Assembly: GCA_902563835.1 (NCBI GenBank)
Contig: CACEZB010000008.1
Coordinates: 1-54,860, forward strand
Direction: 5' to 3'
DNA: 54,860 nucleotides
Origin: an uncultured SAR86 cluster bacterium
GTDB lineage: Bacteria > Pseudomonadota > Gammaproteobacteria > Magnimaribacterales > D2472
The translations under genes and the position numbers were made by a program. The notes under the pieces are model-generated. The model was not told where the DNA came from. It did not search any database and saw only the letters and a program-made list of their open reading frames with translations. Below are positions 1 through 8,314 of this stretch, piece by piece; positions within the stretch are counted from its first letter, which is position 1, and each line of letters opens with the position of its first letter.

Positions 1-108
1 GAGTGCTAAAGAGCCTACTCCAAACCAGACACCCAATAAAAGAAATAAGTCATATACAGTAGCTAAAATCCTTTTAAGTGGAAATACTATGTATGATTTA
101 TCATTCAT
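1..108 (-). CDS. RDD family membrane protein, N-terminal part (runs off the window)
   Basis: The minus strand from an ATG at 106-108 reads open for 36 codons to the window edge. The peptide starts MNDKSYIVFPLKRILATVYD and continues into a hydrophobic segment. The short polar start followed by R-I-L-A-x-x-Y-D and a Leu/Val/Gly-rich helix is how RDD family membrane proteins begin; their first helix carries the Arg-Asp pair. The family is poorly defined, with proposed transport roles. The gene is divergent from the peptide transporter, 39 bases away. A TACTAT box lies six bases before its ATG. Only the first helix is visible, so the family call rests on a short match. Confidence 0.6.
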   Translation of the reverse strand, partial: MNDKSYIVFPLKRILATVYDLFLLLGVWFGVGSLAL

Positions 109-111
109 TTT

Positions 112-120
112 GGTATAGTA
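112..120 (+). promoter_or_regulatory. Overlapping divergent -10 elements, POT transporter / RDD gene
   Basis: The plus strand carries TGGTATAGT, an extended -10 (TGnTATAnT) that would start the transporter mRNA about 20 bases before its ATG. The minus strand of the same bases reads TACTAT, six bases from the RDD gene's ATG. No convincing -35 was found for either. The assignment rests on motif match and position only. Confidence 0.4.
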
Positions 121-147
121 CTAAATTATTAAAAAAAATAAATTGCT

Positions 148-1623
148 ATGAATACAACTTCTGACTTTTTAGGCCACCCAAAGGGCTTATTCGTATGTTT
201 TGCCACAGAAATGTGGGAAAGATTTTCATATTATGGGATGAGAGCTCTCTTAATTCTTTACTTAACAAAACATTGGGAATTTACAGATGCAACAAGTTAC
301 TTAATTTATGGGGCATATACTTCTTTAGTTTATATCATGCCAGTTTTTGGCGGCATGTTAGCTGATCAGATTTTAGGTTCAAAAAAAGCAGTTACCTATG
401 GTGCAATACTTTTAGTTTTCGGTCACTTAGGGATGACAGTTGAAAGTAGCGAGCAAATATTTTATCTATCACTTGCTTTAATTGTTTCTGGAGTTGGATT
501 TTTAAAGCCAAATATTTCTACTATGGTTGGAGCATTATATAAGGAGGGTGATCCAAGACGAGATTCTGGTTTTACTATTTTTTATATGGGTATAAATATA
601 GGTGCATTCACAGCAACTCTTTTGTGTGGTTATTTAGGAGAACAGGTCGGATGGGCTTATGGGTTTGGTGCTGCTGGAATTGGAATGCTATTTGGTTTAA
701 TAATTTTTTTATGGGGTCAAAAATATCTTGAAGGTCTTGCAGAACCTCCATCTAACAAGTACCTAGAAAAGATGAATGGAATAAGTTATGAGTATTGGGC
801 TTATATCTCAGGCATTTTTATGGTTTTGGTAACATGGTTTCTTGTTCAAAACTCGCAACTTGTAGGACAACTTTTAGGAGGTTTTGGTGTAGTATTTATT
901 GGAGCATGGTTACTATATGCATTATTTAGATGCCCTCCTGAAGAGAGAGATCGATTAATAGTTGTAGGTATATTAATTTTATTCTCATTAATTTTTTGGG
1001 CGCTATTTGAACAGGCTGGCTCATCTTTAAATATCCTTACTGACAGAGGAGTTGATAGAGTCATTTTTGGATGGGAAGTTCCTGCATCCATGTTTCAATC
1101 TTTAAATGCAGGCTTTATTTTTACCATAGCACCTCTATTTGCTATTTTATGGATAGCCCTTGCAAAAAGAAATATGGAGCCTTCTACGCCTATTAAGTTT
1201 TCAATTGGTATTGTTTTTGTTGGGTTAGGATTTTTAGCTCTGGTCTATGGTATGAAATCTTCTGAGGGTCTTCAAACTGGAATCTTCTGGATAATATTAA
1301 TTTATTTATTGCATACTTTAGGAGAATTATGTTTATCTCCTGTTGGACTATCATCAGTAACTAAATTATCACCACAAAGAATTGTTGGATTTATGATGGG
1401 GATGTGGTTCTTTGCATCTGCAGCTGGAAATTATGTAGCTGGATTAATTGCTAGAGCTACAGCAGCAGAGTCTTCAGGAGAGTTAGGAGATGTTTTCACT
1501 CTTGCTCAAAAACAATCATTTATGGATGTCTATACTGATGTGGGGCTGATCGCAATAGGCTGTGGGATATTCTTAGCAGTTATTACTCCTATTCTAAAAA
1601 AATTAATGCATGGCGCCAACTAA
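148..1623 (+). CDS. POT/PTR2 family proton-dependent oligopeptide transporter
   Basis: An inner-membrane proton symporter that imports di- and tripeptides. The 491-residue length and about 12-14 hydrophobic segments fit bacterial POT proteins of the DtpA/DtpB type. The family signature E-x-x-E-R-F is at residues 21-26 (E21, E24, R25) followed by SYYGMR; this motif couples proton and peptide binding. The PTR2 signature region with G-G-x-x-A-D follows at about residues 70-80, and a GFLKPNIST stretch near 130 is also typical. The ATG has no clear Shine-Dalgarno sequence. The 3' end overlaps the start of a small basic ORF at 1610. The exact peptide preference cannot be read from the sequence. Confidence 0.93.
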   Translation: MNTTSDFLGHPKGLFVCFATEMWERFSYYGMRALLILYLTKHWEFTDATSYLIYGAYTSLVYIMPVFGGMLADQILGSKKAVTYGAILLVFGHLGMTVESSEQIFYLSLALIVSGVGFLKPNISTMVGALYKEGDPRRDSGFTIFYMGINIGAFTATLLCGYLGEQVGWAYGFGAAGIGMLFGLIIFLWGQKYLEGLAEPPSNKYLEKMNGISYEYWAYISGIFMVLVTWFLVQNSQLVGQLLGGFGVVFIGAWLLYALFRCPPEERDRLIVVGILILFSLIFWALFEQAGSSLNILTDRGVDRVIFGWEVPASMFQSLNAGFIFTIAPLFAILWIALAKRNMEPSTPIKFSIGIVFVGLGFLALVYGMKSSEGLQTGIFWIILIYLLHTLGELCLSPVGLSSVTKLSPQRIVGFMMGMWFFASAAGNYVAGLIARATAAESSGELGDVFTLAQKQSFMDVYTDVGLIAIGCGIFLAVITPILKKLMHGAN

Positions 1624-1738
1624 AAGGAAAAGAAACCCTGTTAAGAAAAATATGGATAAATTCCATAAACCCAAAACCCATAAAGACAAAACAAAATATG
1701 ACAGAAAGAAAAAATCTAAAGATTTTGATTCAGGTTGA
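1610..1738 (+). CDS. Small, very basic protein of 42 residues, unknown function
   Basis: An ATG at 1610, inside the last codons of the transporter, opens a 42-codon frame ending TGA at 1736-1738. The product starts MAPTKRKRNPVKKNMDKFHK and continues with K-P-x-T-H-K-D-K and a Lys/Arg-rich tail. More than a third of residues are Lys or Arg and there is no hydrophobic segment, so a nucleic-acid or ribosome-binding role is possible but unproven. The pattern N-P-V-x-K-x-M-x-K-F-x-K-P-x-T-H-K-D recalls short basic proteins annotated as unknown in other gammaproteobacteria; this is from memory and not searched. The frame overlaps the transporter by 14 bases and the convergent dapE 3' end by 23 bases. 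Confidence 0.6.
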   Translation: MAPTKRKRNPVKKNMDKFHKPKTHKDKTKYDRKKKSKDFDSG

Positions 1739-2849
1739 TTAAAATTTTTTTATAAATATCTTTAAGAGTCCATAGCTCACTTATTTTAATGTGCTCATCT
1801 ATTTGATGGATTGATTTATTGACAGGACCCAGCTCAACAATCTCAGCATTCATCTTTGCAACAAAACGCCCATCAGAGGTACCACCTTTTGCGTTTAACT
1901 CAGGCCTATATCCAGTTATTTCTTCAGCAGAATTGGAGACAATATTTTTAAAAAAATTATTTTCTGTATAGTATGGATTTCCATTTAGGTCCCAATTCAA
2001 ATCATACTTTAGCTTGAGCTCATCAAGTATTGATTCAAAATCAGATTTGAGGCTTTCCTCATTAGATTCGGGTGAAAATCTAAAATTAAATATTATTTCA
2101 AGTTCTCCTGGGACTACATTATGAGCTCCAGTACCTCCATTAATATTAGAAATTTGGAAACTAGTGGGATCAAAGTCAGCATTCCCATCATCCCAAATTT
2201 TATTATTTAATTTTGAAATCAAGTCACCTGATAAGAGAATTGGATTAATAATTTTTTCTGGATATGCGATATGTCCCTGTTTCCCAAGTATTTTTAAATG
2301 TCCACCAAGAGAACCCCTTCTTCCAATTCTTGCACAGTCAGCCACTTTTTCGGTTGAAGTTGGCTCACCTACGAGACAAAAATCTATAATTTCATTGTCT
2401 GTTATCATTTTCTCTATAAGTTCATCTATAAATCCATCATTAGCAGTGCCTTCTTCATTTGATGTTAATAAGATTGCTAATCTAAAATTCAAATCATCAT
2501 TAGAGTGAAGAAACTCTTTTGAAGATTCAATGAAAGCTGCAACTGATGCTTTCATATCTGCCGCTCCTCTTCCATACAGAAGGTCGCCATCAATAGTTGC
2601 TGAAAAGGGTGGGTATTTCCATTTATCTACAGGACCAGTTGGAACTACATCGGTATGCCCTAAAAAACAAAAAAGTTTCCCTTTGTCACCAATAGTTGCA
2701 TAAAGATTTTCTACATTAAGATAATTAATCCTTTCACATTTAAAATTTAAATCAATTAAGTGTTGCTCAATAATGTCAAAACAACCCATGTCTTTTGGTG
2801 ATAAAGATTTAATTTGAATGAGTTTTTGAAGCAGCTCAATCATTATCAT
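1716..2849 (-). CDS. dapE: Succinyl-diaminopimelate desuccinylase
   Basis: Removes succinate from N-succinyl-LL-2,6-diaminopimelate to give LL-DAP for lysine and peptidoglycan. This M20-family dinuclear zinc enzyme has 377 residues, the usual length. Visible ligands are H65 and D67 in GHTDVVPTG, D98 in GRGAADMK, and the catalytic/metal pair E132-E133 in NEEGTANDG. A late G-G-T-S-D-G-R motif matches the family. Start: ATG at 2849 preceded by an AGAG element; a second ATG two codons later (2843) is equally possible. The gene overlaps the dapD 3' end by 14 bases, so the two consecutive pathway steps are probably translationally coupled. Its own 3' end overlaps the convergent small basic ORF. Confidence 0.95.
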   Translation of the reverse strand: MIMIELLQKLIQIKSLSPKDMGCFDIIEQHLIDLNFKCERINYLNVENLYATIGDKGKLFCFLGHTDVVPTGPVDKWKYPPFSATIDGDLLYGRGAADMKASVAAFIESSKEFLHSNDDLNFRLAILLTSNEEGTANDGFIDELIEKMITDNEIIDFCLVGEPTSTEKVADCARIGRRGSLGGHLKILGKQGHIAYPEKIINPILLSGDLISKLNNKIWDDGNADFDPTSFQISNINGGTGAHNVVPGELEIIFNFRFSPESNEESLKSDFESILDELKLKYDLNWDLNGNPYYTENNFFKNIVSNSAEEITGYRPELNAKGGTSDGRFVAKMNAEIVELGPVNKSIHQIDEHIKISELWTLKDIYKKILINLNQNL

Positions 2850-3738
2850 GAAGCTCTTTATTAAGCTTTATAGATTTTTTATTTTCCTTTGCTAAGACTT
2901 TGCCAGTCAAAGAGTCTCTTAAAAATAAAAGATTTGAATGTCCGGAAAGCTCAGAAGCTTTTTTTATCTCTCCTTTCCCATCGTTTAGATGCACTTTAGT
3001 CCCAGCAGTCAGATATAATCCTGCTTCAACCGTACAGTTATCTCCTAAGGAAATGCCGAGACCAGAATTTGCTCCTAAAAGACAATTTTCTCCAATAGAT
3101 ATTTTGACGTTGTTTCCTCCTGATAATGTTCCCATTGTGCTAGAGCCGCCTCCAAGGTCAGAGTTATTTCCAATAACCACACCAGCTGATATTCTTCCTT
3201 CTATCATTGCTTTGCCTAATGTGCCAGCATTAAAATTTACAAAACCCTCATGCATAATTGTTGTTCCTTCGCTTAAATATGCTCCAAGTCTAACTCGTGA
3301 TGCGTCGGCAATTCTGACATTTTTAGGAATAATATAATCAGTTAGGCAAGGAAATTTATCTATTGATCTAATAAAAATATTATTTTTTTCATATTTTGAT
3401 TCTTGCAATTTTAGATCTATATCATCAATACCAATAGGACCTATATTTGTCCATGCGACATTAGGAAGGCAGTGAAATAATCCATTAAGATTTATTGAAT
3501 TAGGCAGCACTAGCTTATAAGAAAGAAGATGGAGTTTTAAATAGGCTTCTTGAACATCTTCTATTGGCCTACTTAAGTCTTCTTCAGTACATTCAATTAT
3601 TATTTCTCTATCATTACTGTTTATGTTATTGATCTCATTGCTTATTTTTTTATTACCAAATTCTATGTTTGGATAAAATACATCCAAAATATCACCATTG
3701 GATGATTTGTTTGCTATTCCTACTGCTTTAATGTTCAT
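2836..3738 (-). CDS. dapD: Tetrahydrodipicolinate N-succinyltransferase
   Basis: Transfers succinyl from succinyl-CoA to tetrahydrodipicolinate, committing the intermediate to DAP/lysine. The C-terminal half (about residues 150-260) has the hexapeptide-repeat pattern of a left-handed beta helix, including GVVIGNNSDLGGGSS and LLGANSGLGISLGDN. At 300 residues with a divergent N-terminal domain it looks like the longer Pseudomonas-type DapD rather than the 274-residue E. coli form. It lies 29 bases after glnD and overlaps dapE. The map-glnD-dapD order is the same as in E. coli. ATG start at 3738. Confidence 0.93.
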   Translation of the reverse strand: MNIKAVGIANKSSNGDILDVFYPNIEFGNKKISNEINNINSNDREIIIECTEEDLSRPIEDVQEAYLKLHLLSYKLVLPNSINLNGLFHCLPNVAWTNIGPIGIDDIDLKLQESKYEKNNIFIRSIDKFPCLTDYIIPKNVRIADASRVRLGAYLSEGTTIMHEGFVNFNAGTLGKAMIEGRISAGVVIGNNSDLGGGSSTMGTLSGGNNVKISIGENCLLGANSGLGISLGDNCTVEAGLYLTAGTKVHLNDGKGEIKKASELSGHSNLLFLRDSLTGKVLAKENKKSIKLNKELHDND

Positions 3739-3767
3739 TCTTTAATTATAAAATTAATTTATTTTAT

Positions 3768-6269
3768 TTATACAACTTCTTTTAAAGCTTTAATAATTCC
3801 ATTTATCTTGGTAGTAGATATTTTTGCTTTATTTTTACCCTCTATTTCAAATGTATCCTCTACTTTATCCCCTAATGTATTAATTCTTGAAGAGAAGATA
3901 GACATATCTTTTTTAAAAAATACTTTGGCAATATCAACAAGAAGTCCGGGCCTGTCAGCTGTTTCTATAGTAATCATATCTCTATTCTTTTCTTTATTGA
4001 TAGAATGCGAGATATTAATAATTTTTTCAAAACTTACTTTTTTTATTGGCTTTTTTGGAATTTGAAGTATTTTTGAGAAATCTTTAAAGTTTCTTTTAAT
4101 TCTTTGTACTAATTCTTTTAATTCATCTTTAGTAAAGGACCTATCATGATGGCTGTATTTTGTTATAAATGTATTTGCAGCAAAAGCATTATCTTTTGAA
4201 GTAAAGATATTTGCATCAATCACCTCAAGTCCAGAATGCTCTAAAATTCTAGCCATTTTCAAAAAAAGGCCCTCTGCATTTTTCACTTTAATAAAAACTT
4301 CTATCAAATTCTCAAATCTTTTCCTACATCCAATAATCATGTCTGTATTATTGTTATCTATTATTAGTCTTGCTTGCCATCTTAATGCTTCTGTTGAAAT
4401 CTTATTGAAATAATTATTGTTAAGTAGATCAAAGTAATTATCTAAAATCTTATGATCTTTTTTCTCGATACTTTTGATTACATTTGTCTTTCGATCTAAA
4501 GCAATCTCTGAAGATGCCTGCATAGGCTCTTTATTTATTCTGAGTCTAGTGAGCTTATATAGATCTTTAAGCAATTGATGTTTCCACCCATTCCATAATG
4601 CAGGGTTAGTTGCCCTAATATCATTTATAGTTAATAAATATAAATAATCTAATTTTTCGATTTGTTGTATATTTTCAGCAAACTCTTTAATAGTTTCGTT
4701 GTCTGATATATCTTTCTTCTGTGATATAGATGACATAATTAAATGTTCTTTTACAAGCCAGGAAATTAAATTAGCATCAGTGTCAGACATTCCAATCCTT
4801 TTGGCAAAATTAAAGCTTGTTTTAGCCCCTATTTTTGAATGATCTCCCCCTTTACCTTTACCTAGGTCATGGAATAGACCAGCAATATATAAAATTTCAA
4901 TTTTGGGAATCTTATTCATTAACTCGTGTTCAATTTCAAAACCTTTTTGTTCATGAAGTTTCATTTGCCTCATATTCCTTAAAAGTTTAAAAGTATGCTC
5001 ATCTACGGTATAAACATGGAATAGATCAAATTGCATTTGGCCTACCACTTCTCCAAACTCAGGAATATATTGCTGCAAAATGCCAAGATCTTTCATTGTT
5101 TTAAGAATTGATGACAAATTGTGCTTGGATCTTAATATTTTTAAAAATTGATTAGCAAAAGTTTTATTTTTTCTAAATTGGCTATCAATTAAATTCGCAT
5201 TTCTTTTTAGCAATGATTTTGTTTCTGTGTCTATTAAATTAATTGTTTTATTTTTACCAATTTCAATAAATATTTTAAATATTAATTCCTTACTCTTGCT
5301 AAGGTCAGTTGCATTAATTCCAATTTTATTTTTATGTTTGTATATACCTTTACATTTTTTAAAATGAGATGAATTTATTTCATCAAATTTTTCAAAGACA
5401 ATACTATTAAAATGAGATAACACTGATGCCATTTCATAATACTTTTTCATCATTTCTTCAACTGTCTTATTGGTTTTATTTTTTCTTAATTTAGCTAAAG
5501 AAGAAATTTCTAACTGTGTTTCAAAATTTAATCTGTTTTCTTTTGATGCTATATTTGTTACGAATCTTAATGACTTAATAAAATTATATGCATCAATAGC
5601 ATCTTTTATTTCATCTTTAAAAATATCTGATTCAGATATCTCATTTATTGAATTCAAATCAAAGCAATGTTGCAGTATCCATAAAGCAGTCTGAAAATCC
5701 CTCAATGTCCCAGGTGATTCCTTTAAATTAGGCTCTAGGTTATATGCAGTTGAATGAAATTGGCTATGTCTTTCTTTTTGTTCTTGAAGTTTCGTATTAA
5801 AAAATTTCTTTTTATCCCATAAATTTAAAAGAGTATTTGATATTTTCTTATCTATAACATTATTTGTAATAAGAGGTCTTCTAGTTAGATATGATGTGTA
5901 TTCTTTGACATCTTCCTTAGAAATTTTCTTGATATCTTTTATTGTTCTAACTGAATGCCCAATCTTATATCCTTGATCCCATAAATATGAGATAAATTTT
6001 TCTAGATCTTCATAATTTTTGGTTTTCTTAATTTCTATAATAGATATGTCTACATCTGAACTTGGAAACATTTCTTTTCTTCCAAAGCCTCCATTAGCAT
6101 AAATTACAAAGTTTTTATTGAGATTTAGTTCAATGAAGTTATCTTTGATATCTTTTTCAATAATTGTTGAATAATTATTGAGATATTTATTTACTTTAGA
6201 TGGATCAAGGTAAATATTTGAGAAATCATTAATGAAGTCATTATTTATTGTTGCAATTTGTTCTTTCAT
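3768..6269 (-). CDS. glnD: Bifunctional PII uridylyltransferase / uridylyl-removing enzyme
   Basis: Sensor of glutamine that uridylylates and deuridylylates PII proteins to control nitrogen assimilation. At 833 residues it is near full length (E. coli 890). Domains in order: nucleotidyltransferase with GGFGRKE at 60-66 and metal-binding D72 and D74 (S-S-D-V-D); linker; HD hydrolase domain around 430-560 with GLFHDLGKGKGGDHS; and two C-terminal ACT domains at about 680-750 and 775-833, the second containing E-T-A-D-R-P-G-L-L. The start ATG overlaps the map stop (ATGA). Together with rpoN later in the window it shows that the nitrogen regulatory cascade is kept. The PII partner gene is not in this window. 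Confidence 0.95.
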   Translation of the reverse strand: MKEQIATINNDFINDFSNIYLDPSKVNKYLNNYSTIIEKDIKDNFIELNLNKNFVIYANGGFGRKEMFPSSDVDISIIEIKKTKNYEDLEKFISYLWDQGYKIGHSVRTIKDIKKISKEDVKEYTSYLTRRPLITNNVIDKKISNTLLNLWDKKKFFNTKLQEQKERHSQFHSTAYNLEPNLKESPGTLRDFQTALWILQHCFDLNSINEISESDIFKDEIKDAIDAYNFIKSLRFVTNIASKENRLNFETQLEISSLAKLRKNKTNKTVEEMMKKYYEMASVLSHFNSIVFEKFDEINSSHFKKCKGIYKHKNKIGINATDLSKSKELIFKIFIEIGKNKTINLIDTETKSLLKRNANLIDSQFRKNKTFANQFLKILRSKHNLSSILKTMKDLGILQQYIPEFGEVVGQMQFDLFHVYTVDEHTFKLLRNMRQMKLHEQKGFEIEHELMNKIPKIEILYIAGLFHDLGKGKGGDHSKIGAKTSFNFAKRIGMSDTDANLISWLVKEHLIMSSISQKKDISDNETIKEFAENIQQIEKLDYLYLLTINDIRATNPALWNGWKHQLLKDLYKLTRLRINKEPMQASSEIALDRKTNVIKSIEKKDHKILDNYFDLLNNNYFNKISTEALRWQARLIIDNNNTDMIIGCRKRFENLIEVFIKVKNAEGLFLKMARILEHSGLEVIDANIFTSKDNAFAANTFITKYSHHDRSFTKDELKELVQRIKRNFKDFSKILQIPKKPIKKVSFEKIINISHSINKEKNRDMITIETADRPGLLVDIAKVFFKKDMSIFSSRINTLGDKVEDTFEIEGKNKAKISTTKINGIIKALKEVV

Positions 6270-7036
6270 ACAAATTCTTCATTTCTTTTGGTAAGAATTT
6301 CCACTCCATTTTTCAAAACTGCTATTGTGTGCTCCCACTGAGCAGAGTTTCTCCCATCTTTAGTTACAACAGTCCAACCATCATTTAGAGTTTTACAATA
6401 CTTTGTTCCTTGATTAATCATAGGCTCAATCGTAAAACACATTCCTTCCTTAATTTCTATTCCGGTTCCTGGCTTTCCGTAATGAAGTACTTGAGGTTCC
6501 TCATGATAGACCTTTCCTATTCCATGACCACAATAATCTTCTACTACACTATAGAAATTTTCTTCGGCGTGTTTTTGAATGGCGTGACCAATATCCCCTA
6601 AATATGCACCAGGCTTAACAACTTCTATTCCTTTATAAAGACATTCTTGAGTAACCTTTACTAATCTTTCATTATGAGGAGCACATTTACCTACTAAAAA
6701 CATTTTAGAGGTATCGCCGTGCCACCCATCTTTAATTACAGTAACATCAATATTTAAGATATCACCATCTTTAAGGATCTTATTATTGTCTGGAATCCCA
6801 TGACATATGACTTGATTGATGCTTGAGCATATTGTCTTTTCATAACCTTTGTATCCTATATTTGCGGGTATTGCATTCTGAATATTGACTATATGTTCAT
6901 GACATAACTTATCTAATTCACCTGTTGATATACCTGGAACAATATATGGAGTAATCATATCTAGTACTTCAGCAGCTAATTTCCCAGCTACTTTCATTTT
7001 TTCAATATCATTTAAAGATTTTATTGATATTTTCAT
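6266..7036 (-). CDS. map: Methionine aminopeptidase, type I
   Basis: Removes the initiator methionine from nascent proteins when the second residue is small. At 256 residues it aligns with E. coli MetAP without net gaps: the five metal ligands fall at D97, D108, H171, E204 and E235, the E. coli numbers, and H79 in CHGIPD is the conserved active-site histidine. First gene of the map-glnD-dapD-dapE block; its stop overlaps the glnD start by four bases. ATG start, 156 bases from divergent carA. Confidence 0.96.
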   Translation of the reverse strand: MKISIKSLNDIEKMKVAGKLAAEVLDMITPYIVPGISTGELDKLCHEHIVNIQNAIPANIGYKGYEKTICSSINQVICHGIPDNNKILKDGDILNIDVTVIKDGWHGDTSKMFLVGKCAPHNERLVKVTQECLYKGIEVVKPGAYLGDIGHAIQKHAEENFYSVVEDYCGHGIGKVYHEEPQVLHYGKPGTGIEIKEGMCFTIEPMINQGTKYCKTLNDGWTVVTKDGRNSAQWEHTIAVLKNGVEILTKRNEEFV

Positions 7037-7192
7037 AGTTTTTTATCATTTACGTATAGACATTAGACAACTTAATCTATAAAGTACAATTTTAATGTCA
7101 GCATGTTATTTTAGCTCATTAAAATTAAAAAATTCTTTAAATAGTCAACCAAAAATTTTCTCAAAATTCTCTATTAAAATGAGGTTATTTTA
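7037..7192. promoter_or_regulatory. Divergent control region between map and carA
   Basis: 156 bases with no ORF. On the minus strand CTGACA (7096-7101) and TAGATT (7074-7079) are 16 bases apart and could drive the map operon. On the plus side a GAGG Shine-Dalgarno element lies 7-10 bases before the carA ATG; no clear carA -35/-10 was found. No PyrR, PepA or ArgR site could be recognised by eye. Confidence 0.35.
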
Positions 7193-8314
7193 ATGTCTTT
7201 CAAAGCCATATTAGCATTTGAAGATGGTAGTGTATTCTATGGAAAGGGTTTTGGAAAAGAAAAATTCGATGTAGGCGAGCTTGTTTTTAATACTTCCATG
7301 ACAGGATATCAAGAGATTATTACTGACCCATCATATAAAAAGCAAATTATTACTTTTACACATCCACATATTGGGAATACAGGAATAAATCAAGAGGATA
7401 ATGAATCTAAAGCAATTCATGCCTCTGGAATAGTTGTTAAAAACTTTTGTGAAAAACCAAGTAATTGGAGATCAGACACTTCACTTGAAAATTTCTTAGT
7501 TAAAAATGATGTTATGGCTATTTCAGAAGTTGATACTCGCCAAATTACATCTATGCTTAGAGAAAACGGTGCAATGAATTGTTGTATAGGTTCCTTATCT
7601 GTTATTTCTGAGGAGGATGCAATCAAGGAAGCTAAATTATTCAAGGGGCTGAAAGGGATGGATTTAGCTCAAGTTGTTTCTTCGGCTACTGAATACGAAT
7701 GGAATGAAGGAATTTGGCCTGAAAATAAAAAATCTAATGAATCTTTGCCAGTTGTTGCATATGACTATGGTATAAAAGAAAACATTCTGAGACTCTTAGC
7801 TGAACATGTTGGCGAAGTAAGGGTTGTAAATGCTCAAACTCCATATGAAGAAATTATTAAATTAAAACCTAAAGGGTTATTTTTATCAAATGGGCCTGGT
7901 GATCCTGAGCCTTGTGATTATGCAATTAGAAATATTAAGAAATTTTTAGAAGAAAAAATACCTATTTTTGGTATTTGCCTAGGCCATCAGTTGCTCGCTC
8001 TTGCTGGAGGAGCAAATACTTACAAAATGAAATTTGGGCATCATGGAGCCAATCATCCTGTTCAAGATATTTCCTCAAAAGAAGTTTTTATTACTAGTCA
8101 AAATCATGGATTCGCAGTCGATATAGATTCTCTACCTGCAAATATAGAAGTAACACATATATCATTATTTGATAAGTCCCTTCAAGGAATACAATTCAAG
8201 GATTCACCTGCTTTTAGCTTCCAAGGACATCCTGAGGCAAGTCCGGGCCCTCAAGAAATACAAACACTTTTTAATAAATTTAGTTTAATGATTAAAGAAT
8301 ATGCCAAGACGTAA
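7193..8314 (+). CDS. carA: Carbamoyl-phosphate synthase small (glutaminase) subunit
   Basis: Class I glutamine amidotransferase subunit that hydrolyses glutamine and channels ammonia to CarB for carbamoyl phosphate, the precursor of pyrimidines and arginine. 373 residues, close to E. coli (382). The N-terminal CPSase domain is followed by the amidotransferase domain with nucleophile C262 in GICLGHQ and partners H346 and E348 in [16 protein letters not shown] Shine-Dalgarno element precedes the ATG. The 3' end overlaps carB by 14 bases, giving tight 1:1 coupling. Confidence 0.97.
   Translation: MSFKAILAFEDGSVFYGKGFGKEKFDVGELVFNTSMTGYQEIITDPSYKKQIITFTHPHIGNTGINQEDNESKAIHASGIVVKNFCEKPSNWRSDTSLENFLVKNDVMAISEVDTRQITSMLRENGAMNCCIGSLSVISEEDAIKEAKLFKGLKGMDLAQVVSSATEYEWNEGIWPENKKSNESLPVVAYDYGIKENILRLLAEHVGEVRVVNAQTPYEEIIKLKPKGLFLSNGPGDPEPCDYAIRNIKKFLEEKIPIFGICLGHQLLALAGGANTYKMKFGHHGANHPVQDISSKEVFITSQNHGFAVDIDSLPANIEVTHISLFDKSLQGIQFKDSPAFSFQGHPEASPGPQEIQTLFNKFSLMIKEYAKT

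Noticed and set aside
2900-3337. 145-codon plus-strand ORF antisense to dapD
   Set aside because: It mirrors the periodic beta-helix codons of dapD; composition is that of a shadow frame.
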